DNA of 64,000 bases from Symsagittifera roscoffensis. Lineage: Eukaryota > Xenacoelomorpha > Acoela > Convolutidae. The stretch lies in the NCBI RefSeq assembly GCF_963678635.1, contig NC_087062.1:39015330-39079329 (forward strand). Direction: 5' to 3'. The notes under the pieces are model-generated. The model had not been told where the DNA came from, did not search any database, and was given only the letters and a program-made list of their open reading frames with translations. Each line of letters begins with the position of its first letter. Within the stretch, counting starts at the first letter, position 1. The position numbers were made by a program, and so were the translations under genes. This document shows, in pieces, positions 11,496-22,851 of the stretch.

Positions 11496-12240
11496 CAAAG
11501 GGTTTAGGAATAAAATCCAAGGGTTCGCATAAAACCGAGTCATTGCAGTGTTCAAAGTTTAGTTTCCAGTTATAAGTGTAAGTTTCTTCAGGTCTCTACA
11601 GTTGTTGCATTCACATAAAATGCGCCAAGTGCATGTATCTGATTCGTTGAAGCAAGTTTTGAAGAACTTCGTGTACATTCCTGGAAGTCTGTTTTTGCCT
11701 TCTGGATCAAACAATATGTCAAATTTGAAGTATTCGTTGTATAGATTAGCAGTATGACATTCCCGAAACCCGACTCGCACTTCTTCAGACGCATTTGTTT
11801 GCAGACGAAATTTCGTTTCATTTGAACTCTTCGGTTTCCAACGTCAGTGATGCTTACATGGCTTCTCCAGTCGATGTTAACTTTTCAAGCTAATATTTTT
11901 GCAAACAGCAGTTCAACGTGAAGCTCTTGGTATAGAGATAAAGGAAGAGTGATAAGTTTTACGAGTTTGTCTTTATAGGAGATTTGGCTATTGCTTGTCA
12001 TGAAAATCTACGAGATTGCTTTCCGCTGCACACTTTCTATGATTCGTAAGTCACCTTTTGATGGTTTCCAGATAGCTGAACCGTAGCTTAGAGTTGGTAC
12101 AACATAACAGACATATGCGTTTTTTCTGGTCGCGAAATTCGCCTTTGAGAGATTCCTTTCACTTGACAATTTGGTTTCCGAATTTCTTCCGCTTTGCAAT
12201 GTTTTCTAATTTTTGGCGTGTTCCGCTGCACACGCTATAC
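11445..12240 (-). mobile_element. 5'-truncated non-LTR retrotransposon (LINE) tail, copy A
   Basis: Minus-strand translations in several frames give YVCYVVPTLSYGSAIWKP, then KGDLRIIESVQRKAIS, then LITLPLSLYQELHVELL and a further tail: the region just after the reverse transcriptase domain of LINE ORF2 proteins (pattern Y-VxPxLxYGSxxWxPxxxxxxxxxExVQRKA). Frames are broken by shifts and stops. Beyond the coding remnant the element ends in an ATT/TTA microsatellite (11445-11495), a usual 3' end for several LINE clades. The 5' end abuts a 17-nt piece of the array tRNA, so the element inserted into the array. The clade is not determined. Confidence 0.75.
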
Positions 12241-12257
12241 TACTAGACGACCTGGAC
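12241..12257 (-). pseudogene. 17-nt 5' fragment of array tRNA at LINE junction
   Basis: Minus strand GTCCAGGTCGTCTAGTA equals the first 17 nt of the array tRNA (acceptor strand plus D arm) with two differences. The LINE sequence begins immediately after it. Confidence 0.6.
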
Positions 12258-12452
12258 CAATTGCAAATGATTAGAATCAATTTTGGCCTCAATCTTAAAT
12301 CGGAAACTTCTGGCGTCTTATGATTCTTTTAAAAATTAGTTTGATTGATTTCCTTTCATTTTTCATTTGTTTACATCTGTTAGGTAATTCGTCGTTGAAA
12401 TGTCTCTAGAATTAAGTTTTGTTTAAGTTGTGATTTTGTTTCCAGCAGCTGC

Positions 12453-12524
12453 TGTCCAGACCACGATTCGAACCTGGGTAATTGCGGCCACAGCGCAATG
12501 TCCTATCCACTAGACGATCTGGAC
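12453..12524 (-). tRNA. tRNA-His-like (GTG), minus strand
   Basis: All stems pair except one G-G clash in the T stem (CCAGG/CGTGG). The anticodon loop is CTGTGGC with the canonical C32-T33, D loop AGTGGATA, acceptor GTCCAGA/TCTGGAC and discriminator A. Confidence 0.7.
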
Positions 12525-12904
12525 CAATTGTACTTCAAAGCAATCGGTTTTTAGATTTTCTCCTGATTCAGGTGCTTTTTGCGGCTTCTATTTCTTTCTA
12601 GACAGTCTTTTGTGGATTCAAGCTTAGCTACTATGTTTTCATTTTATTTGAGCTCTGCAAAATTTTCTCATTTTTTAAAAAACTTTTTCAACAATCGTTA
12701 ATCAGGATTTTTTTGACGTTTCTTGATTCTTTTGAAAAGTTTTTCGATTGATTTTTGGTAAGCTAAAATGTTAAGGATTATTTTTTTCACAGCAATTTTT
12801 TTCCCAAAAGAAAAAACTGTTTTTTCTATACTTTGAAATCAAATTTTGTTTAATTGTCTCTGGGTTGAGGTTTTGTAAATTTTGTAGTTTTTTCCAGCAG
12901 CTAC

Positions 12905-12976
12905 TGTCTAGACCTGGATGCGAACCTGGGTTGATGCGGCCACAAACCAATGTCCTAACCACTTGACGATCTGAAC
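12905..12976 (-). pseudogene. tRNA-His-like (GTG), degenerate
   Basis: The duplicate of the locus at 11283-11354, with the same damaged stems; it differs in the variable loop (CAAC). Confidence 0.65.
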
Positions 12977-13066
12977 CAATTGTACTGCGAAGCAATCAAT
13001 GTTCATATTTTTTTTCAGACTCAGGTGCTTTTAGCGACTTATTACTTTTTCTATAAAATCTTTCAA

Positions 13067-13088
13067 TTAATAGTAATCATAATAATAA

Positions 13089-13130
<42 letters not shown>
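13067..13130. repeat. (AAT)n microsatellite
   Basis: A trinucleotide run at the 3' end of LINE copy B, purer and longer than in copy A. Confidence 0.85.
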
Positions 13131-13134
<4 letters not shown>

Positions 13135-13882
13135 GGGTTTAGGAATAAAATCCAAGGGTTCGCATAAAACCGAGTAATTGCAGTGTTCAAAGTTTAGTTT
13201 CCAGTTATAAGTGTAAGTTTCTTCAGGTCTCTACAGTCGTTGCATTCACATAAAATGCGCCAAGTGCATGTATCTGATTCGTTGAAGCAAGTTTTGAAGA
13301 ACTTCGTGTACGTTCCTGGAAGTCTGTTTTTGCCTTCTGGATCAAACAATATGTCAAATTTGAAGTAATCGTTGTATAGATTAGCAGGATGACATTCCCG
13401 AAACCAGAAACCCGACTCGCACTTCTTCAGACGCATTTGTTTGCAGACGAAATTTCGTTTCATTTGAACTCTTCGGTTTCCAACGTCAGTGATGCTTACA
13501 TGGCTTCTCCAGTCGATGTTAACTTTTCAAGCTAGTATTTTTGCAAACAACAGTCCAACGTGAAGCTCTTGGTATAGAGACAAAGGAAGAGTGATAAGTT
13601 TTACGAGTTTGTCTTTATAGGAGATATGGCTATTGCTTGTCATGAAAATCTACGAGATTGCTTTCCGCTGCACACTTTCTATGATTCGCAAGTCACCTTT
13701 TGATGGTTTCCAGATAGCTGAACCGTAGCTTAGAGTTGGTACAACGTAACAGACATAGGCGTTTTTTCTGGTCGCGAAATTCGCCTTTGAGAGATTCCTT
13801 TCACTTGACAATTTGGTTTCCGAATTTCTTCCGCTTTGCAATGTTTTCTCATTTTTGGCGTGTTCCGCTGCATACGCTATAC
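13067..13882 (-). mobile_element. 5'-truncated LINE tail, copy B
   Basis: Nearly identical to copy A, including the same 5' truncation against the same 17-nt tRNA fragment and the same microsatellite tail, so it arose by duplication of the segment and not by a second insertion. It has a longer AAT run and a short GAAACC duplication in the coding remnant (about 13,400). Confidence 0.75.
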
Positions 13883-13899
13883 TACTAGACGACCTGGAC
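13883..13899 (-). pseudogene. 17-nt 5' fragment of array tRNA at LINE junction
   Basis: The same junction as at 12241-12257, shared with the duplicate LINE copy. Confidence 0.6.
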
Positions 13900-14150
13900 C
13901 AATTGCAAATGATTAGAATCAATTTTGGCCTCAATCCTAAATCGGAAACTTCTGGCGTCTTATGATTCTTTTAAAAATTAGTTTGATTGATTTCCGATAA
14001 AATAAACAAGTAAGTGATTAGTTTTTGAAGAAAAAAAAATTTTTTTTAAGAGAAAATTTTTCATTTGTTTACATCTTTTAAGTAATTCGTCGTTGAAATG
14101 TCTCTAGAATTAGGTTTTGTATAAGTTGTGATTTTGTTTCCAGCAGCTGC

Positions 14151-14222
14151 TGTCCAGACCACGATTCGACCCTGGGTAATTGCGGCCACAGCGCAATGTC
14201 CTATCCACTAGACGATCTGGAC
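14151..14222 (-). pseudogene. tRNA-His-like (GTG), minus strand, T-loop change
   Basis: As the locus at 12453-12524, but the T loop reads GTCGAAT, damaging the B box, as well as the G-G clash in the T stem. Confidence 0.65.
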
Positions 14223-14733
14223 CAATTGTACTTCAAAGCAATCGGTTTTTAGATTTCCTGCAGATTCAGGTGCTTTTTGCGGCTTCTATTTCTTTCTAGA
14301 CAGTCTTTTGTGGATTCAAGCTTAGCTACTATGTTTTCAATTTATTTGAGCTCTGCAAAATTTTCTCATTTTAAAAAACTTTTTCAACTATCATTAACAA
14401 CATGCCAAAGACAATTAAACGAAACAATAGTTACAGAAAAAATACCAGATAGTTCCTTTTAGGAAAATACCGCTCTACAAATTTTATCCTTAACATTTTA
14501 GCTTATTGAAAATCAATCAAAGAAGTTATTCAAAAAATCATCAGATGCCAGAAAACCCTGATTAATGATTGAGGAAAACGCTAAAAAACGAGAAATTTTT
14601 GCAGAGCTGAAGTAAACCGAAATCAAATTTGCTAAGCAAAAAGCCACAAAAGTCTGTCTAGAAAGAGTTCCAAATCGCCAAAAGCACCTGAATCTGGAAA
14701 AGATATGAAATCGATTGCCCTGCAGTACAATTG

Positions 14734-14805
14734 GTCCAGATCGTCTAGTGGTTAGGACATTCCATTGTGGCCGCAATAACCCAGGTTGGAAGCATGGTCT
14801 GGACA
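14734..14805 (+). pseudogene. tRNA-His-like (GTG), degenerate
   Basis: First plus-strand copy. The acceptor is intact, but the anticodon stem TTCCA/CGCAA is disrupted and the T loop is TTGGAAG. Confidence 0.65.
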
Positions 14806-15178
14806 GCAGCTTCTGGAAAAAACTAAAAAGTTTTATAAACCACATGCCAAAGACAATTAAACGAAACAACAGTTGCAGAAAAAATACAAAACAGTTTCTT
14901 CTAGGAAAAGACTGCTCTGCGAAAACTAATCCCTAACATTTTAGCTTATTGAAAAGCAATCAAAAAACTTATTCCAAAAATCATGAGATGCCAGAAGAGC
15001 TTGATTATTGATTAATGAAAACGCTAAAAAAAACAAGAAATTTTTGCAGAGCTGAAGTAAACCGAAATCAAATTTGCTAAGCAAAAATCCACAAAAATCT
15101 GTCTAGAAAGAGTTCAAAGTCGCCAAAGGCACCTGAATCTAGATGATATATGAAATTGATTGCCTTTCTGTACAATTG

Positions 15179-15250
15179 GTCCAGATCGTCTAGTGGTTAG
15201 GACTTTGCGGTGTGACCGCAATATCCCAGGTTCGAATCCTGGTCTGGTTA
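15179..15250 (+). pseudogene. tRNA-His-like (GTG), type V
   Basis: Anticodon loop GTGTGAC on a paired stem; T arm intact; the 3' acceptor strand TCTGGTT leaves the terminal pairs unformed. Confidence 0.65.
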
Positions 15251-15623
15251 TCAGCTTCTGGAAAAAAATAAAATTTTTTTTAAACCACATGCCAAAAACC
15301 ATTAAACGAAACAATAGTTATAAAAAAACACCAAAGAGTTTCTTTTAGGAAAATACTGCTCTGCAAAAACTAATCCTTAACATTTTAGCTTATTGAAAAG
15401 TAATCAAGGAACTTATTCAAAAAATCATGAGATGCCAGAAAAGCTTGATTATTGTTTAATGAAAACGCTTAAAAAAAACAAGAAATTTCTGCAGCGCCGA
15501 AGTAAACCGAAATCAAATTTGCTAGGCAAAAATTAACAAAAGTCTGTCTAGAAAGAGTTCAAAGTCGCCAAAAGCACCTGAATCTAGAAAATAAATGAAA
15601 TCGATTGCCTTGCCGTACAATTG

Positions 15624-15695
15624 GTCCAGATCGTCTAGTGGTTAGGACAGGGCGTTAGTACCTCAATAACTCAGGTTCGAATCCTGGTCTGGACA
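15624..15695 (+). pseudogene. tRNA-like, type N (AGT)
   Basis: Acceptor intact. The anticodon stem is GGGCG/CTCAA with loop TTAGTAC. Confidence 0.65.
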
Positions 15696-16171
15696 GCAGC
15701 CTCTGGAAAGAAATTAAAAAGTTTCATAAACCACATGCCAATGACAATTGAACGAAACAATTGTTACAGAAAAAAATACAAAAGAGCTTCTTTTAGGAAA
15801 ATACTGCTCTACAAAAACTAAAAAAATTTATACACCATATGCCAAAAACAATTAAACGAAACAATAGTTTCAGAAAAAACACAAAACAGTTTCTTTTAGG
15901 AAAATACTGCTCTAAAAAACTAATCCTTAACATTTTAGCTTATTGAAAATCAATCAAAGAAGTTATTCAAAAAATCATTAGATGCCAGAAAAGCTTGATT
16001 ATTGTTTAATGAAAACGCTAAAAAAACGAGAAATTTTTGCAGAGCTGAAGTGAACCGAAATCAAATTTGCTAAGCAGAAAGCCATAAAAGTCTGTCTAGA
16101 AAGAGTTCGAAACCGCCAAAAGCACCTGAATCTAGAAAAGATATGAAATCGATTGCCTTGCAGTACAATTG

Positions 16172-16243
16172 GTCCAGATCGTCTAGTGGTTAGGACATTG
16201 CGTTGTGGCCGCAATAACCCAGGTGCGAGTCCTGGTCTGGACA
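16172..16243 (+). tRNA. tRNA-His-like (GTG), altered B box
   Basis: All stems pair; the T loop is TGCGAGT, so two B-box bases are changed. Lies 548 bp after the previous locus because of a partial-unit insertion. Confidence 0.65.
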
Positions 16244-16613
16244 GCAGCTTCTGGAAAAAACTAAAAAAATTTATACACCATCTGCCAAAAACAATTAAAC
16301 GAAACAATAGTTTCAGAAAAAACACAAAACAGTTTCTTTTAGGAAAATACTGCTCTAAAAAACTAATCCTTAATATTTTAGCTTATTGAAAATCAATCAA
16401 AGAAGTTATTCAAAAAATCATTAGATGCCAGAAAAGCTTGATTATTGTTTAATGAAAACGCTAAAAAACGAGAAATTTTTGCAGAGCTGAAGTGAACCGA
16501 AATCAAATTTGCTAAGCAGAAAGCCATAAAAGTCTGTCTAGAAAGAGTTCGAAACCGCCAAAAGCACCTGAATCTAGAAAAGATATGAAATCGATTGCCT
16601 TGCAGTACAATTG

Positions 16614-16685
16614 GTCCAGATCGTCTAGTGGTTAGGACATTGCGTTGTGGCCGCAATAACCCAGGTGCGAATCCTGGTCTGGACA
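16614..16685 (+). tRNA. tRNA-His-like (GTG), B box GGTGCGAATCC
   Basis: All stems pair; the only notable change is T55 to G in the T loop. Confidence 0.7.
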
Positions 16686-17056
16686 CCGGCTTCTGGATAA
16701 AACTAAAAAATTTTATGCACCACATGCCAAAAACAATTAACCGAAACAATAGTTACTGAAAAACTACAAAACAGTTTCTTATAGGAAAATACTGCTCTGC
16801 AAAAACTAATCCTTAACAATTTAGCTTATTGAAAATTAATCAAAGAAGTTATTCGAAAAATCATCAGATACCAGAAAACCTTGATTAATGATTAAGGAAA
16901 ACGCTATAAAACGAGAAATTTTTGCAGAGCTGAGGTAAACCGAAATCAAATTTAATCAGCAAAAAGCCACATAAGTATGTCTAGAAAGAGTTCCAAATCG
17001 CCAAAAGCACCTGAATCTAGAAAAGATATGGAATCGATTGCCTTGCAGTTCAATTG

Positions 17057-17128
17057 TTCCAGATCGTCTAGTGGTTAGGACCTTGCGGTGTGGTCGCAAT
17101 ATCCCAGGTTCGAATCCTGTTCTAGTTA
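17057..17128 (+). pseudogene. tRNA-His-like (GTG), type V
   Basis: TTCCAGA/TCTAGTT acceptor with several failed pairs; loop GTGTGGT. Confidence 0.6.
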
Positions 17129-17487
17129 TCAGCTTCTGAAACAAAATGAAAATTTTTATAAACCACATGCCAAAGACAATTAAACGAAACAATAGTTACA
17201 GAACAAATACCAAATAGTTTCCTTTAGGAAATTAGTGCTCTGCAAAAACTAATCCTTAACATTTTAGCTTATTGAAAAGCAATCAAGAAACTTATTCAAA
17301 AAATCATGAGATGCCAGAAAAGCTTGATTATTGTTTGAAAAACAAGAAATTTTTGCAGCGCCGAAGTAAACCGAAATCAAATTTGCTAAGCAAAAATCCA
17401 CAAAAGTCTGTCTAGAAAGAGTTTAAAGTCGCCAAAAGCACCTGAATCTAGAAAATAAATGAAATCGATTGCCTTGCTGTACAATTG

Positions 17488-17559
17488 GTTCAGATCGTTT
17501 AGTGGTTAGGACATGGCGTTATTACCCCAATAACTCAGGTTCGAATCCTGGTCTGGACA
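17488..17559 (+). pseudogene. tRNA-like, type N (ATT)
   Basis: Loop TTATTAC on a mismatched stem; 5' acceptor GTTCAGA. Confidence 0.65.
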
Positions 17560-17933
17560 GCAGCTTCTGGAAAGAAATTAAAAATTTTTATAAACCACAT
17601 GCCAAAGACAATTGAACAAAACAATTGTTACAGAAAAAAATACAAAAGAGCTTCTTTTAGGAAAATACTGCTCTACAAAAACTAATCCTGAAAATTTTAG
17701 CTTATTAAAAATCCAATCAAAGAAGTTATTCAAAAAATCATCAGATGCCAGAAAACCTTGATTAATGATTAAGGAAAACGCTTAAAGAACGAGAAATTTT
17801 TGCAGAGCTGAAGGCAACCGAAATCAAATTTGCTAAGCAAAAAGCCACAAAAAGTGTCTAGAAAGAGTTCGAAACCGCCAAAAGCACCTGAATCTAGAAA
17901 AGATATGAAATCGATTGCGTAGCAGTACAATTG

Positions 17934-18005
17934 GTCCAGATCGTCTAGTGGTTAGGACATTGCGTTGTGGCCGCAATAACCCAGGTTCGAATCCTGGTCT
18001 GGACA
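17934..18005 (+). tRNA. tRNA-His(GTG), intact (type H)
   Basis: Fully paired cloverleaf: acceptor GTCCAGA/TCTGGAC, D stem GTCT/GGAC, anticodon stem TTGCG/CGCAA with loop TTGTGGC, T arm CCAGG-TTCGAAT-CCTGG, discriminator A. Confidence 0.8.
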
Positions 18006-18375
18006 GCAGCTTCTGGAAACAACTGAAAAATTTTATGCACCACATGCCAAAAACCATTAAACGAAACAATAGTTACTGAAAAAATACAAAACAGTTTCTT
18101 TTAGGAAAATACTGCGCTGCAAAAACTAATCCTTAACATTTTAGCTTATTGAAAATTAATCCAAGAAGTTAATCAAAAAATCATCAGATGCCAGAAAACC
18201 TTGATTAATGATTAAGGAAAACGCTTAAAGAACGAGAAATTTTTGCAGAGCTGAAGGCAACCGAAATCAAATTTGCTAAGCAAAAAGCCACAAAAGTGTC
18301 TAGAAAGAGTTCGAAACCGCCAAAAGCACCTGAATCTAGAAAAGATATGAAATCGATTGCCTTGCTGTACAATTG

Positions 18376-18447
18376 GTTCAGATCGTTTAGTGGTTAGGAC
18401 ATGGCGTTATTACCCCAATAACTCAGGTTCGAATCCTGGTCTGGACA
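18376..18447 (+). pseudogene. tRNA-like, type N (ATT)
   Basis: Near duplicate of the locus at 17488-17559, in step with an 888-bp local dimer. Confidence 0.65.
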
Positions 18448-18821
18448 GCAGCTTGTGGAAAGAAATTAAAAATTTTTATAAACCACATGCCAAAGACAAT
18501 TGAACAAAACAATTGTTACAGAAAAAAATACAAAAGAGCTTCTTTTAGGAAAATACTGCTCTGCAAAAACTAATCCCTAACATTTTAGCTTATTGAAAAT
18601 CAATCAAAGAAGTTTTTCAAAAAATCATCAGATGCCAGAAAACCTTGATTAATGATTAAGGAAAACCCTTAAAAAAAACGAGCAATTATTGCAGAACTGA
18701 AGTAAACCAAAATCAAATTTGCTAAGCAAAAAGCCACAAAAGTGTCTAGAAAGAGTTCGAAACCGCCAAAAGCACCTGAATCTAGAAAAGATATGAAATC
18801 GATTGCCTAGCAGTACAATTG

Positions 18822-18893
18822 GTCCAGATCGTCTAGTGGTTAGGACATTGCGTTGTGGCCGCAATAACCCAGGTTCGAATCCTGGTCTGGACA
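18822..18893 (+). tRNA. tRNA-His(GTG), intact (type H)
   Basis: Same sequence as the copy at 17934-18005, 888 bp away. Confidence 0.8.
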
Positions 18894-19264
18894 GCAGCTT
18901 CTGGAAACAACTGAAAAATTTTTTGCAACACATGCCAAAAACCATTAAACGAAACAATAGTTACTGAAAAAATACAAAACAGTTTCTTTTAGGAAAATAC
19001 TGCGCTGCAAAAACTAATCCTTAACATTTTAGCTTATTGAAAATTAATCCAAGAAGGTATTCGAAAAATCATCAGATACCAGAAAACCTTGATTAATGAT
19101 TAAGAAAAACGCTAAAAAACGAGAATTTTTCGCAGAGCTGAGGTAAACCGAAATCAAATTTAATAAGCAAAAAGCCACATAAGTATGTCTAGAAAGAGTT
19201 CCAAATCGCCAAAAGCACCTGAATCTAGAAAAGATATGAAATAGATTGCCTTGTAGAACAGTTG

Positions 19265-19336
19265 GTCCAGATCGTCTAGTGGTTAGGACCTTGCGGAGTG
19301 GCCGCAATATCCCAGGTTCAAATCCTGGTCTGGTTA
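19265..19336 (+). pseudogene. tRNA-His-like (GTG), type V
   Basis: Loop GAGTGGC loses T33; T loop TTCAAAT; 3' acceptor TCTGGTT. Confidence 0.6.
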
Positions 19337-19700
19337 TCAGCTTCTGGAAAAAAAATTTAAACCACATGCCAAAGACAATTAAACGAAACAATAGTTACAG
19401 AAAAAATACCAAATAGTTTCTTTTAGGAAATTACTGCTCTGCAAAAACTAATCCTTAACATTTTAGCTTATTGGAAAGCAATCAAGGAACTTATGCAAAA
19501 AATCATGAGATGCCAGAAAAGCTTGATTATTGTTTAATGAAAACGCTTAAAAAAACAAGAAATTTTTGCAGCGCCGAAGTAAACCGAAATCAAATTTGCT
19601 GAGCAAAAATCCACAAAAGTCTGTCTAGAAAGAGTTCAAAGCCGCCAAAAGCACTTGAATCTAGAAAATAAATGGAATCGATTGCCTGGCTGTACAATTG

Positions 19701-19772
19701 GTCCAGATCGTCTAGTGGTTAGGACATGGCGTTAGTACCCCAATAACTCAGGTTCGAATCCTGGTCTGGACA
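19701..19772 (+). pseudogene. tRNA-like, type N (AGT)
   Basis: Acceptor and T arm intact; anticodon arm TGGCG-TTAGTAC-CCCAA. Confidence 0.65.
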
Positions 19773-20147
19773 GCAGCTTCTGGAAAGAAATTAAAAATTT
19801 TTATAAACCACATGCCAAAGACAATTGAGCGAAACAATTGTTGCAGAAAAAAATACAAAAGAGCTTCTTTTAGGAAAACACTGCTCTACAAAAACTAATC
19901 CTTAACATTTTAGCTTATCGAAAATCCAATCAAAGAAGTTATTTAAAAAATCATCAGATGCCAGAAAACCTTGATTAATGATTAATTAAAACGCTAAAAA
20001 AACGAGAAATTTTTGCAGAGCTGAAGTGAACCGAAATCAAATTTGCTTAGCAAAAAGCCACAAAAGTCTGTCTAGAAAGAGTTCGAAACCGCCAAAAGCA
20101 CCTGAATCTAGAAAAGATATGAAATCGATTGCCTAGCAGTACATTTG

Positions 20148-20219
20148 GTGCAGATCGTCTAGTGGTTAGGACATTGCGTTGTGGCAGCAATAACCCAGGT
20201 TCGAATCCTGGTCTGGACA
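20148..20219 (+). pseudogene. tRNA-His-like (GTG), two stem mismatches
   Basis: GTGCAGA in the acceptor and TTGCG/AGCAA in the anticodon stem; T arm intact. Confidence 0.65.
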
Positions 20220-20591
20220 GCAGCTTCTGGAAACAACTGAAAAATTTTATGCACCACATGCCAAAAACCATTAAACGAAACAATAGTTACTGAAAAAATA
20301 CAAAACAGTTTCTTTTAGGAAAATACTGCTCTACAAAAACTAATCCTTAACATTTTAGCTTATTGAAAATCCAACAAAGAAGTTATTAAAAAAATCATCA
20401 GATGCCAGAAAACCTTGATTAATGAATAATTAAAACGCTAAAAAAACGAGAAATTTTTGCAGAGCTGAAGTGAACCGAATTCAAATTTGCTTAGCAAAAA
20501 GCCACAAAAGTCTGTCTAGAAAGAGTTCGAAACCGCCAAAAGCACCTGAATCTAGAAAATAAATGAAATCGATTGCCTTGCAGTCCAATTG

Positions 20592-20663
20592 GTCCAGATC
20601 GTCTAGTGGTTAGGACATTGCGTTGTGGCCGCAATAACCCAGGTGCGAATCCTGGTCTGGGCA
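20592..20663 (+). tRNA. tRNA-His-like (GTG), minor changes
   Basis: B box GGTGCGAATCC; the acceptor 3' strand TCTGGGC still pairs through a G-U. Confidence 0.65.
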
Positions 20664-21034
20664 GCAGCTTCTGGATAAAACTAAAAAATTTTATGCACCA
20701 CATGCCAAAAACAATTAAACGAAACAATAGTTACTGAAAAAATACAAAACAGTTTCTTTTAGGAAAATACTGCTCTGCAAAAACTAATCCTTAACATTTT
20801 AGCTTATTGAAAATTAATCCAAGAAGTTATTCGAAAAATCATCAGATACCAGAAAACCTTGATTAATGATTAAGAAAAACGCTAAAAAACGAGAATTTTT
20901 CGCAGGGCTGAGGTAAACCGAAATCAAATTTAATAAGCAAAAAGCCACATAAGTATGTCTAGAAAGAGTTCCAAATCGCCAAAAGCACCTGAATCTAGAA
21001 AAGATATGAAATCGATTGCCTTGTAGAACAATTG

Positions 21035-21106
21035 GTCCAGATCGTCTAGTGGTCAGGACCTTGCGGTGTGGCCGCAATATCCCAGGTTCAAATCCTGGTC
21101 TGGTTA
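21035..21106 (+). pseudogene. tRNA-His-like (GTG), type V
   Basis: D loop AGTGGTCA, T loop TTCAAAT, 3' acceptor TCTGGTT. Confidence 0.6.
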
Positions 21107-21471
21107 TCAGCTTCTGGAAAAAAAAATTTAAACCACATGCCAAAGACAATTAAACGAAACAAAAGTTACAGAAAAAATACCAAATAATTTCTTTTAGGAA
21201 ATTACTGCTCTGCGAAAACTAATCCTTAACATTTTAGTTTATTGGAAAGCAATCAAGGAATTTATTCAAAAAATCATGAGATGCCAGAAAAGCTTGATTA
21301 TTGTTTAATGAAAACGCTTAAAAAAACAAGAAATTTTTGCAGCGCCGAAGTAAACCGAAATCAAATTTACTGAGCAAAAATCCACAAAAGTCTGTCTAGA
21401 AAGAGTTCAAACTCGCCAAAAGCACTTGAATCTAGAAAATAAATGGAATCGATTGCCTTGCTGAAAAATTG

Positions 21472-21543
21472 GTCCAGATCGTCTAGTGGTTAGGACATGG
21501 CGTTATTACCCAAATAACTCAGGTTCGAATCCTGGTCTGGACA
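21472..21543 (+). pseudogene. tRNA-like, type N (ATT)
   Basis: Anticodon arm TGGCG-TTATTAC-CCAAA. Confidence 0.65.
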
Positions 21544-21917
21544 GCAGCTTCTGGAACGAAATTTAAAAAATTTATAAACCACATGCCAAAGACAATTGAG
21601 CGAAACAATTATTGCAGAAAAAAATACAAAAGAGCTTCTTTTAGGAAAATACTGCTCTACAAAAACTAATCCTTAACATTTTAGCTTATTGAAAATCCAA
21701 TCAAAGAAGTTATTAAAAAATCATCAGATGCCAGAAAACCTTGATTAATGATTAATCAAAACGCTAAAAAAACGAGAAATTTTTGCAGAGCTGAAGTGAA
21801 CCGAAATCAAATTTGCTAAGCAAAAAGCCACAAAAGTCTGTCTAGAAAGAGTTCGAAACCGCCAAAAGCACCTGAATCTAGAAAAGATATGAAATCGATT
21901 GCCTAGCAGTACAATTG

Positions 21918-21989
21918 GTCCAGATCGTTTAGTGGTTAGGACATTGAGTTGTGGCCGAAAAAACCCAGGTTCGAATCCTGGTCTGGACA
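21918..21989 (+). pseudogene. tRNA-His-like (GTG), broken anticodon stem
   Basis: Stem TTGAG/CGAAA; D stem GTTT; T arm and acceptor intact. Confidence 0.65.
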
Positions 21990-22361
21990 GCAGCTTCTGG
22001 AAAAAACTAAAAAATTTTATGCACCACATGCCAAAAACAATTAAACGAAACAATAGTTACTGAAAAAATACAAAACAGTTTCTTTTAAGAAAATACTGCT
22101 CTGCAAAAATTAATCCTTAACAATTTAGCTTATTGAAAATTAATCAAAAAAGTTATTCGAAAAACCATCAGATACCAGAAAACCTTGATTAATGATCAAG
22201 GAAAACGCTAAAAAACTAGAAATTTTCGCAGAGCTGAGGTAAACCGAAATCAAATTTAATAAGCAAAAAGCCACATAAGTATGTCTAGAAAGAGTTCCAA
22301 ATCGCCAAAAGCACCTGAATCTCGAAAAATATATGAAATCGATTGCCTTGCAGTCCAATTG

Positions 22362-22433
22362 GTCCAGATCGTCTAGTGGTTAGGACATTGCGTGGTGGCC
22401 GCAATATCCCAGTTTCGAAACCTGGTCTAGTTA
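22362..22433 (+). pseudogene. tRNA-His-like (GTG), type V
   Basis: Loop TGGTGGC loses T33; T arm CCAGT-TTCGAAA-CCTGG; 3' acceptor TCTAGTT. Confidence 0.6.
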
Positions 22434-22794
22434 TCAGCTTCTGAAACAAAATGAAAATTTTTATAAACCACATGCCAAAGACAATTAAACGAAACAATAG
22501 TTACAGAAAAAATACCAAATAGTTTCTTTTAGGAAATTAGTGCCCTGCAAAAACTAATCCTTAACATTTTAGCTTATTGAAAAGCAATCAAGAAACTTAT
22601 TCAAAAAATCATGAGATGCCAGAAAAGCTTGATTATTGTATAAAAAAAACAAGAAATTTTTGCAGCGCCGAAGTAAACCGAAATCAAATTTGCTAAGCAA
22701 AAATCCACAAAAGTCTGTCTAGAAAGAGTTCAAAGTCGGCAAAAGCACCTGAATCTAGAAAATAAATGAAATCGATTGCCTTGCTGTACAATTG

Positions 22795-22851
22795 GTTCAG
22801 ATCGTCTAGTGGTTAGGACATGGCGTTATTACCCCAATAACTCAGTTTCGA
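22795..22851 (+). pseudogene. tRNA-like, type N, 3'-truncated
   Basis: Stops within the T loop (..CAGTTTCGA); the T stem and acceptor 3' strand are deleted. Confidence 0.65.

Larger units (their letters stand above)
10940..14397 (-). repeat. Minus-strand section of the tRNA-His-like tandem array
   Basis: Reverse-complement copies of the ~444-bp unit, more diverged than those on the plus strand. A landmark phrase (TTCTTTCTAGACAGTCTTTTG and flanks) recurs with starts near 10963, 12581 and 14279, giving periods of about 1,618 and 1,698 bp. Each long period contains two full tRNA-like loci, one 17-nt tRNA fragment and one LINE tail, so a LINE-bearing segment has been duplicated. The second copy has about 73 bp extra (about 13,995-14,065). 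The section ends where the sequence switches abruptly to plus-oriented unit sequence. Confidence 0.8.

Noticed and set aside
11445-13882. Active LINE
   Set aside because: Only the region after the reverse transcriptase remains, with frameshifts and stops, and it lacks the 5' part.
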